From Herminiimonas sp. (lineage in GTDB: Bacteria; Pseudomonadota; Gammaproteobacteria; Burkholderiales; Burkholderiaceae), in the NCBI RefSeq assembly GCF_030655415.1, contig NZ_JAURVN010000018.1:124001-188000 (forward strand): a stretch of DNA of 64,000 nucleotides, given 5' to 3'. Below are positions 41,622-48,246 of the stretch, one piece after another. Numbering within the stretch: the first letter of the stretch is position 1; each line of letters begins with the position of its first letter. A model generated the notes under the pieces. That model saw only the letters and a list, made by a program, of their open reading frames with translations. It was not told the origin of the DNA and did no database searches. The position numbers and the translations under genes are program-made.

Positions 41622-42881
41622 ATGAGTCAAAATTTACCATTAGCAGGTATTAAGATTATCGATTTCACACACGTACAAGCTGGTCCAGCATGTACACAGT
41701 TGCTGGCTTGGTTCGGCGCTGATGTGATCAAAGTTGAACGTCCAGGTTCAGGCGACGTAACACGTAGCCAATTGCGCGACATCCCTGATGCTGATGCTCT
41801 GTATTTCACAATGTTGAACAGCAACAAGCGTTCGTTGACACTTGATACCAAAACTCCACAAGGTAAAGAAGTTTTGGAAAAAATGATCAAGGACTCCGAC
41901 GTCATGGTCGAAAACTTCGGTCCAGGCGCTTTGGATCGTATGGGCTTTTCTTGGGCACGTATCCAAGAACTGAACCCAGGCATGATCTTGGCATCGGTTA
42001 AAGGTTTCAGCGATGGTCACCACTACGAAGACTTGAAAGTCTACGAAAACGTGGCGCAATGCGCCGGCGGTGCTGCTTCAACAACCGGTTTCTGGGACGG
42101 CCCACCAACAGTTTCTGCAGCTGCTTTGGGTGATTCCAACACAGGTATGCATTTGGCAATCGGTATCTTGACAGCCATCATGGGTCGTCAAAAAACTGGC
42201 AAAGGCCAAAAAGTTGCTGTGTCGATGCAAGATGCTGTTTTGAATCTGTGCCGCGTCAAACTGCGCGATCAACAACGTTTGGACAAACTGGGCTTCTTGA
42301 AAGAGTACCCACAATATCCACACGGCACATTCACCGACGTAGTACCACGTGGTGGTAACGCAGGTGGTGGCGGTCAACCAGGTTGGGTTCTGAAATGTAA
42401 AGGTTGGGAAACCGATCCTAACGCGTACATCTACTTCACCGTGCAAGATCACGCATGGCCACCAATCTGTAAAGCATTGGGTCGTGAAGAGTGGATCGAT
42501 GATCCAGCGTACAACACACCTGACGCACGCCAAGACAAGATTTTCGATATTTTCGCGACTATCGAAGAATGGCTCAAAGACAAAACCAAGTTCGAAGCAG
42601 TTGATTACTTGCGTAAATTTGACATCCCATGCGCACCAGTGCTGTCGATGAAAGAATTGGCAAATGACGAATCCCTGCGTAAGAGCGGTTCGATCGTTGA
42701 AGTTGAGCACAAAGGCCGTGGTGATAAATACCTGACCGTTGGTAGCCCAATCAAATTCTCCGACATGACACCAAACATCGTTGCTTCCCCATTGCTGGGC
42801 GAGCACACAGATGAAGTTTTGGCTGGCTTGGGTTACACCACAGAGCAAATCGCTGCATTGCACACTGCAAAAGCAGTGTAA
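41622..42881 (+). CDS. frc: formyl-CoA:oxalate CoA-transferase, copy 1
   Basis: Class III CoA-transferase (419 aa; O. formigenes Frc 428) that moves CoA from formyl-CoA to oxalate, giving oxalyl-CoA and formate. The catalytic Asp171 lies in [10 protein letters not shown] and the glycine loop [11 protein letters not shown] is intact. The position that is Trp48 in O. formigenes Frc (RGWL) is Gln50 here (TRSQLRD). It lies downstream of oxc with its own leader and terminator. Confidence 0.95.
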   Translation: MSQNLPLAGIKIIDFTHVQAGPACTQLLAWFGADVIKVERPGSGDVTRSQLRDIPDADALYFTMLNSNKRSLTLDTKTPQGKEVLEKMIKDSDVMVENFGPGALDRMGFSWARIQELNPGMILASVKGFSDGHHYEDLKVYENVAQCAGGAASTTGFWDGPPTVSAAALGDSNTGMHLAIGILTAIMGRQKTGKGQKVAVSMQDAVLNLCRVKLRDQQRLDKLGFLKEYPQYPHGTFTDVVPRGGNAGGGGQPGWVLKCKGWETDPNAYIYFTVQDHAWPPICKALGREEWIDDPAYNTPDARQDKIFDIFATIEEWLKDKTKFEAVDYLRKFDIPCAPVLSMKELANDESLRKSGSIVEVEHKGRGDKYLTVGSPIKFSDMTPNIVASPLLGEHTDEVLAGLGYTTEQIAALHTAKAV

Positions 42882-42907
42882 TAAAACAGCGAGCTGTATC
42901 TAGCTTG

Positions 42908-42938
42908 TAAAAACGGCGCCTTCGGGCGCCGTTTTTTA
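42908..42938 (+). terminator. terminator after frc copy 1
   Basis: AAAACGGCGCC-TTCG-GGCGCCGTTTTTT, an ideal rho-independent structure. Confidence 0.95.
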
Positions 42939-43178
42939 TGTCTGTTCATTTTTTGCGGTGCGGGATTCTCTCGGTTTAGTTTGGATTGATACCGTTTCTT
43001 TGTCGCAATTTAGTCGTGAAATAAAATGAAGCAGTATTCTATAAATGATGCTCTTGTTACTCGTCATATTCTGACGCGATGTAGTATTACTTTATAATCC
43101 GTAGCACGGGCACGGCGTGCATATGAATGCTGCCATGCAGCACGGAATTGCTTGCTCTGTCTAGGGCGACGAGCGATG

Positions 43179-43324
43179 TCATGCGATGAAAATTGACCGG
43201 GGTCAATGATAGAAACGCAAGCTGATCGATATGATACGGCCACTTGAATCAGCATGCGCAAAAGCGCATATTTCAGTGACGCCTCTGGTAATCCTGAGAC
43301 TGATTTTTCTCGATGCCTTGCAAG
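43179..43324 (+). repeat. duplicated promoter/leader block, copy B (frc copy 2)
   Basis: Same orientation as 39424-39570. The stem-loop here is ATGCGC-AAAA-GCGCAT (43254-43269), where the third base pair is G-C against G-U in copy A, a change that keeps the stem. Confidence 0.85.
43193..43235 (+). promoter_or_regulatory. frc copy 2 promoter with Fnr-like palindrome
   Basis: TTGACCGGGGTCAA at 43193-43206 and TATGAT at 43230-43235; spacing identical to oxc (30.5 bp centre to -10). Confidence 0.7.
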
Positions 43325-43459
43325 TGCAAGGAAGTAAAGAACACCGTAATAATCTGGTACTGGTCAGGTGAATAAGTGCATAGTCGTTCATGGTGAAGCT
43401 GCCGGATGACATGCTCCAGATACCAGAGCTCAACCCATGCGCAATTAATTGAACATGGC

Positions 43460-43491
43460 GCGCGCAGACATTTGTCTGCTCGCGCTTTTTT
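43460..43491 (+). terminator. terminator-like hairpin just before frc copy 2
   Basis: GCGCGCAGACA pairs with TGTCTGC...GCGC (2-nt bulge), then six T, ending about 20 bases before the ATG. Transcription from the upstream promoter must pass it, which suggests attenuation. Confidence 0.6.
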
Positions 43492-43511
43492 GTACAAGAT
43501 AGGAGTAGTTG

Positions 43512-44762
43512 ATGAGTAAGGCATTAAGCGGCTATCGCATCCTTGATTTCACACACGTGCAATCAGGCCCGACATGTACCCAACTGCTGGCTTGGTTCGG
43601 TGCAGACGTAATCAAGGTAGAGCGCGCAGGCGAAGGCGATGCCACACGTGGACAATTGCGTGACATCCCTGAAGCAGACAGTCTCTACTTCACGATGCTC
43701 AACCACAACAAGCGTTCGATCACGCTCGACACTAAAAATCCTAAGGGTAAACAAGTGCTCGAAACCCTGATCAAGGAATGCGATGTGCTGGTAGAGAACT
43801 TCGCACCAGGCGCGTTGGATCGTATGGGCTTCACATGGGAACGTATTAACGAACTCAATCCAAAAATGATCGTCGCGTCAGTCAAAGGCTTTGGCCCTGG
43901 CCCGTACGAACATTGCAAAGTATATGAAAACGTCGCGCAATGCGCAGGCGGTTCTGCATCGACTACAGGTTTTGACGACGGCCCACCAATGGTAACTGGC
44001 GCGCAAATCGGCGACAGCGGTACCGGCCTCCATTTGGCGCTTGGTATTCTCGCCGCATTGTTGCAACGTCATTCAAGCGGCCGTGGCCAAAAAGTTTTAG
44101 CACCTATGCAAGATGCTGTGTTGAATCTGTGCCGCGTCAAGCTGCGCGATCAACAACGTCTGGAACGCACTGGCGTCATGAAGGAATATCCGCAATATCC
44201 GGATACTCCGTTCGGTGATTCCGTACCGCGCGCAGGCAATGCATCAGGTGGCGGCCAACCAGGCTCGATCCTGAAATGCAAAGGCTGGGAAACAGATCCT
44301 AACGCATACATTTACTTCATCACTCAAGGTGCAGTTTGGGCGCCAATCTGCAAAGTGATTGGTAAAGAAGAGTGGCTGACAGATCTAGAATACGCAACAC
44401 CAGCATCGCGTCTGCCGCACTTGAAAAACATCTTCGCAACAGTTGAAGAGTGGACCAAGACCAAGACCAAGTTCGAAGCTATGGACATCCTCAACAAGTT
44501 CGACATCCCTTGCGGCCCGATCTTGTCGATGAAAGAGATCGCTGAAGAGCCATCGCTGCGTGAGACCGGTACGATCGTTGAAGTTGATCATCCAGTCCGC
44601 GGAAAATACCTGACAGTCGGTAACCCGATCAAATTGTCGGACAGCCCTACCGACGTGACTCGTTCGCCATTGCTTGGTGAGCACACAGAAGAAGTGCTTG
44701 GCCAACTTGGTTACAGTGCGGAGCAAATCGCTGACTTGCGTAAAGACGGCGTAATTTCTTAA
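43512..44762 (+). CDS. formyl-CoA:oxalate CoA-transferase, copy 2
   Basis: A 416-aa paralogue of the copy at 41622 with the catalytic Asp168 in IGDSGTGLH. The glycine loop is ASGGGQPG instead of AGGGGQPG, and Gln48 (TRGQLRD) stands at the Trp48 position. These may mark another CoA donor or acid (for instance succinyl-CoA), but that is inference. The ATG is preceded by AGGAG at 43501-43505; a TTG one codon earlier was rejected. It is controlled by the copy B promoter. Confidence 0.93.
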   Translation: MSKALSGYRILDFTHVQSGPTCTQLLAWFGADVIKVERAGEGDATRGQLRDIPEADSLYFTMLNHNKRSITLDTKNPKGKQVLETLIKECDVLVENFAPGALDRMGFTWERINELNPKMIVASVKGFGPGPYEHCKVYENVAQCAGGSASTTGFDDGPPMVTGAQIGDSGTGLHLALGILAALLQRHSSGRGQKVLAPMQDAVLNLCRVKLRDQQRLERTGVMKEYPQYPDTPFGDSVPRAGNASGGGQPGSILKCKGWETDPNAYIYFITQGAVWAPICKVIGKEEWLTDLEYATPASRLPHLKNIFATVEEWTKTKTKFEAMDILNKFDIPCGPILSMKEIAEEPSLRETGTIVEVDHPVRGKYLTVGNPIKLSDSPTDVTRSPLLGEHTEEVLGQLGYSAEQIADLRKDGVIS

Positions 44763-44778
44763 ATATCGACCAGTCTGT

Positions 44779-44815
44779 AAAAAAGCCCCTACCTGTGAAG
44801 GTAGGGGCTTTTTTA
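44779..44815 (+). terminator. terminator after frc copy 2
   Basis: AAAAGCCCCTACCT-GTGA-AGGTAGGGGCTTTTTT, ideal. Confidence 0.93.
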
Positions 44816-44970
44816 TTGGCGGATCGGTAGTGGTGCGCCGGATGATGTAAGGCGATACCGCATTTGCTCCGGTATATATGCTTAATTTAACATAATGATT
44901 GTAATTCGTATGGATAGGCAGTCAAGGCGAATTAAGATAGCATTCAGGTAGCTAAAAAAAATGGCCATTC

Positions 44971-44990
44971 AAATGAGAATGATTCTTTTT
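44971..44990. promoter_or_regulatory. Fur-box-like sequence
   Basis: AAATGAGAATGATTCTTTTT: ATGAGAAT-GATTCT closely matches the Fur consensus (AATGAGAATNATTCTCATT). It lies about 200 bp before the binding-protein start and 85 bp upstream of the Fnr-like palindrome. No iron gene is adjacent. Confidence 0.5.
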
Positions 44991-45074
44991 ACTGTGAAAA
45001 TGCGGGTAAAAGACGGATTTTATTTGAGATTTTAGAGTTCAACTTCACATATGTACTTAAGATCATGTGGAAAA

Positions 45075-45117
45075 TTGATCCCGGTCAATGCCGAGGGTGG
45101 GGGCGCGTCGATAAGAT
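45075..45117 (+). promoter_or_regulatory. binding-protein promoter with Fnr-like palindrome
   Basis: TTGATCCCGGTCAA at 45075-45088 and TAAGAT at 45112-45117; again 30.5 bp from palindrome centre to -10. A short stem-loop (TATGC/GCATA, 45142-45159) follows the predicted transcript start. Confidence 0.65.
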
Positions 45118-45185
45118 ACGCTCACCTGAAGAAGTCTAAGTTATGCTAAAAAAAGCATATTTATAGTTTTCTGAGGAGACAATTG

Positions 45186-46328
45186 ATGGTTAAGGGGTGG
45201 AGACAAGTACTGCCAGCTATTCTGTTAATGGCGGGTGTTTTTCAAGCAGTTCATGCTGAAGACGGTGTTACAGATAGCACGATCTTGATCGGCCAAACCA
45301 TCGGTCTGACCGGCACAGTGGCCGGGACGGTTAAAGAAATGAATGAAGGCGCGCATGCTTATATAGCGGCGGTCAACAAGCAAGGCGGAGTAAACGGCCG
45401 CAAGATTGAAATACGTACGCTGGATGATCAGTACTTGCCTGAAAAGGCCTTGGCGAATGCCAAAACACTGATAGAGAAGGACAAAGTTTTTGCATTGTTT
45501 CAGAGTCGCGGTACGCCGCACACTCTGGCGATATTGCCGGAATTGGCAGCGACCAAAGTGCCTTTGATTGCGCCGAGCACCGGAGCTGAAAGTTTGCACA
45601 CCCCGCTTAATCGCTGGGTATTTAATGTGCGGGCCAAGTATCAGGATGAAGTAGTCAAAGCGATCGAGCATTTCAATACGCTGGGATTTAAAAACATTGG
45701 TTTGTTGACGTACGAGAAAGACGATGCATTAGGGCTTGATGGGTTCAACGGATTTAATAAAGGCATGGCTGAGTACAAATTGAAGCCGGCTTTTATTGAG
45801 ATTTTTCCGCGTATCAAACCGAATGTAAATGAGGTTGCGCTCAAGCTGGTAAACGCAAAGCCGGATGCATTAGTGATTGTGAGTTCTGGTTCGAATACGG
45901 TGGATGTGATCAAGGCGATACGCGCGCACGGTGGCCGGATGCAGATCATGACGCTGTCGAATAATTCGTCGCAGGATTTCATCAAGGATCTTGGGCCGGA
46001 CGCAGCAGGTTTGATTTTGTCGCAAGTAACACCACCGCCGAATTTGTCTTCCAGCGGCTTGGGTAAAGAGTTTCAAGCAGCAGCGAAGGCAAGTGGCGCA
46101 ACGGTTTCTTACGCAGGACTAGAAGGTTATTTGTCCGCGAAAGTGATGGTTGAAGGTTTACGCCGTGCTGGACGTAATCTGACGCGCGATAGTTTTGTGC
46201 GTGGATTGGAATCAATGCAGCGCGTAGATATGGGTGGTTTGTCAGTTACCTATAGCGACAAGGATCACACGGGCAGCAATTTTGTTGAGCTGACCTTGAT
46301 AGGCAAAGATGGGCGATATGTACGTTGA
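45186..46328 (+). CDS. orphan periplasmic type I solute-binding protein (LivK-like)
   Basis: A 380-aa periplasmic binding protein of the branched-chain amino-acid/amide (LivJ/K) type. Signal peptide about 1-24 (MVKGWRQVLPAILLMAGVF...VHA), then ILIGQTIGLTGTVAGTVKEMNEGAHAYI and the two-lobe fold. No permease or ATPase genes are near, so it may serve a distant transporter or a signal-transducing partner. Its promoter matches those of oxc and frc copy 2, which puts it in the oxalate regulon (inference). The ATG at 45186 with GAGGAG upstream is used. Confidence 0.88.
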   Translation: MVKGWRQVLPAILLMAGVFQAVHAEDGVTDSTILIGQTIGLTGTVAGTVKEMNEGAHAYIAAVNKQGGVNGRKIEIRTLDDQYLPEKALANAKTLIEKDKVFALFQSRGTPHTLAILPELAATKVPLIAPSTGAESLHTPLNRWVFNVRAKYQDEVVKAIEHFNTLGFKNIGLLTYEKDDALGLDGFNGFNKGMAEYKLKPAFIEIFPRIKPNVNEVALKLVNAKPDALVIVSSGSNTVDVIKAIRAHGGRMQIMTLSNNSSQDFIKDLGPDAAGLILSQVTPPPNLSSSGLGKEFQAAAKASGATVSYAGLEGYLSAKVMVEGLRRAGRNLTRDSFVRGLESMQRVDMGGLSVTYSDKDHTGSNFVELTLIGKDGRYVR

Positions 46329-46407
46329 AATCGTCAATCTATAGTTGAAATTAGTAGTGAGCATGAGCAGCAGATAGAGATAGCAAGCAGCACAGATATT
46401 GGCAGTA

Positions 46408-46443
46408 ACTGACTGCAGAGAAATGTAAATCTCTGCAGTCAGT
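46408..46443. repeat. perfect 14-bp inverted repeat before fdhB
   Basis: ACTGACTGCAGAGA (46408-46421) and TCTCTGCAGTCAGT (46430-46443), 8-nt loop, no T tract. It lies 69 bp before the formate dehydrogenase genes; either an operator or the end of the binding-protein mRNA. Confidence 0.7.
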
Positions 46444-46511
46444 AATGCATAAAGCGCACGTTGATAAAACCCGGATACGGTCCGGTGTTTGTAAGTTGAT
46501 TAGGAACTATC

Positions 46512-48215
46512 ATGAACCACAAAGTCATCCCAATTGCAGTGCAAGAAGTAGTGAATACGAAAGAGCGCAAGCGTCAAGCGCCTAAAGGCCGTCGCGTCGA
46601 TCCAGTCGCACTGGAAGAAGTGCGCGCACTGTTGGGTGATGAATCCCGTCAGGCTGATTTGCTGATCGAACATCTGCATAAAATTCAAGATAAATTCGGT
46701 CATTTGGCTTCCAGCCATCTGGCTGCGCTGGCGCAAGAAATGCGTTTGGCACAAACTGAAGTATACGAAGTTGCCAGCTTCTATCACCACTTTGACATCG
46801 TTAAAGAAGGCGAAGTAGCGCCACAAGCATTGACCGTTCGCGTATGCGACGGCTTGTCTTGCGAAATGGCGGGCGCACGTGATTTGCTGGCTAAGTTGCC
46901 AAAAATTCTGGGCAAAGAAGTGCGCGTCATTGCAGCACCTTGCGTTGGTCGTTGCGAGCAGGCGCCAGTTGCCGTCGTTGGTCAAAATCCAGTGATCCAC
47001 GCAACGTGCGAAGCAGTGCAAGCAACTGTAGAAAGCAAACAAATCACCCAAGCACCTGGCGACATCGTCAACTTCGCTGGCTACCAAAGTGCTGGTGGTT
47101 ACGATCTGTTGAAAAAATGTGTTTCCGGTGAACGTGATGTTGAATCAGTCATCAAGACGATGGAAGATTCGGGTCTGCGCGGTCTGGGCGGTGCGGGTTT
47201 CCCATCAGGTCGCAAATGGCGCATCGTACGTGGCGAAAAAGGCCCACGTTTGATGGCAGTCAATATCGATGAAGGCGAACCAGGTACATTCAAGGATCGC
47301 GTCTATCTCGAAAAAGATCCGCATCGTTTCCTCGAAGGCATGCTGATCGCAGCATGGGCTGTCGACATCCAAACTATCTATATTTACCTGCGTGACGAAT
47401 ACCACGGTTGCCGCACCATGCTGGAAGCGGAATTGGCGAAATTGAAAGCCAATCCACCTATCGCCAACATGCCGGAAATTTTCCTGCGTCGTGGCGCTGG
47501 CGCGTATATCTGCGGTGAAGAATCCGCGATGATCGAATCGATAGAAGGCAAACGCGGCATGCCACGTTTGCGCCCACCTTACGTTGCGCAAGTTGGTTTG
47601 TTCGGCCGTCCTACGCTGGAACACAACTTTGAAACGCTGTACTGGGTACGCGACATTCTGGAAAAAGGCGGCGAGTGGTTTACATCGCACGGCCGTCACG
47701 GTCGCAAAGGTTTGCGTTCGTATTCGGTATCCGGTCGCGTGAAAAATCCTGGCGTAAAATTGGCGCCAGCCGGTATCACGATTCAGGAATTGATCGACGA
47801 ACATTGCGGCGGCATGCTGGAAGGTCAGACCTTCTACGGCTATCTGCCAGGTGGCGCATCGGGCGGTATCTTGCCAGCATCGATGAACGACATTCCACTC
47901 GACTTCGACACCTTGCAACCATACGGATGCTTCATCGGTTCCGCGGCTGTCATCGTGATGTCGGATAAAGACACAGCAGTTCAAGCAGCACGCAACATGA
48001 TGGACTTCTTCAAACACGAATCGTGTGGTCAATGCACACCGTGCCGTGTCGGTACTGCGAAAGCAGCAGAATTGATCAAGAAACCGAAGTGGGATGTTGG
48101 TTTGCTGGAAGATCTCTCGTTGGTCATGCGCGACTCGTCGATTTGTGGTTTGGGTCAGGCTGCGCCTAACCCGATCGACTGTGTCGTCAAGTACTTCCCG
48201 CATGAGTTGGCTTAA
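46512..48215 (+). CDS. fdhB: NAD-dependent formate dehydrogenase, fused gamma-beta subunit
   Basis: A 567-aa fusion of a NuoE-like domain (about 30-165; [2Fe-2S] ligands in RVCDGLSCEMAG and CVGRCEQAP) and a NuoF-like domain (about 190-567; FMN/NADH motif GLRGLGGAGFPSGRKW and [4Fe-4S] C505-x2-C508-x2-C511). This is the layout of Fdh1B of Methylobacterium extorquens, not the separate FdsG/FdsB of Ralstonia. It passes electrons from FdhA to NAD+. fdhA follows 31 bp later. The complex is cytosolic. Confidence 0.94.
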   Translation: MNHKVIPIAVQEVVNTKERKRQAPKGRRVDPVALEEVRALLGDESRQADLLIEHLHKIQDKFGHLASSHLAALAQEMRLAQTEVYEVASFYHHFDIVKEGEVAPQALTVRVCDGLSCEMAGARDLLAKLPKILGKEVRVIAAPCVGRCEQAPVAVVGQNPVIHATCEAVQATVESKQITQAPGDIVNFAGYQSAGGYDLLKKCVSGERDVESVIKTMEDSGLRGLGGAGFPSGRKWRIVRGEKGPRLMAVNIDEGEPGTFKDRVYLEKDPHRFLEGMLIAAWAVDIQTIYIYLRDEYHGCRTMLEAELAKLKANPPIANMPEIFLRRGAGAYICGEESAMIESIEGKRGMPRLRPPYVAQVGLFGRPTLEHNFETLYWVRDILEKGGEWFTSHGRHGRKGLRSYSVSGRVKNPGVKLAPAGITIQELIDEHCGGMLEGQTFYGYLPGGASGGILPASMNDIPLDFDTLQPYGCFIGSAAVIVMSDKDTAVQAARNMMDFFKHESCGQCTPCRVGTAKAAELIKKPKWDVGLLEDLSLVMRDSSICGLGQAAPNPIDCVVKYFPHELA

Positions 48216-48246
48216 GCACGTAGCCCCGGATTAAGGTGAAAAGATA

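Larger units (their letters stand above)
42882..43511. other. long region between the two frc genes
   Basis: About 630 bp without a gene. It contains the terminator above, a GC-poor stretch, then the duplicated promoter/leader block, the Fnr-like site and a terminator-like hairpin immediately before frc copy 2. Each has its own entry. Confidence 0.75.
44763..45185. other. intergenic region upstream of the orphan binding protein
   Basis: About 420 bp, no gene. It holds the frc terminator, Fur-like sites at about 44889-44908 and 44971-44990, and the palindromic promoter at 45075-45117. Confidence 0.7.

Noticed and set aside
43313..43375. 20-codon leader frame (MPCKCKEV...) in the frc copy 2 leader
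   Set aside because: No ribosome site, and the ATG arises from one base change relative to the oxc leader, so I do not call an attenuator peptide.
46324..46336. TTGAA-ATC-GTCAA at the stop of the binding-protein gene as a further regulator site for fdhB
   Set aside because: Spacer is three rather than four bases and one half site differs; too far from any -10.
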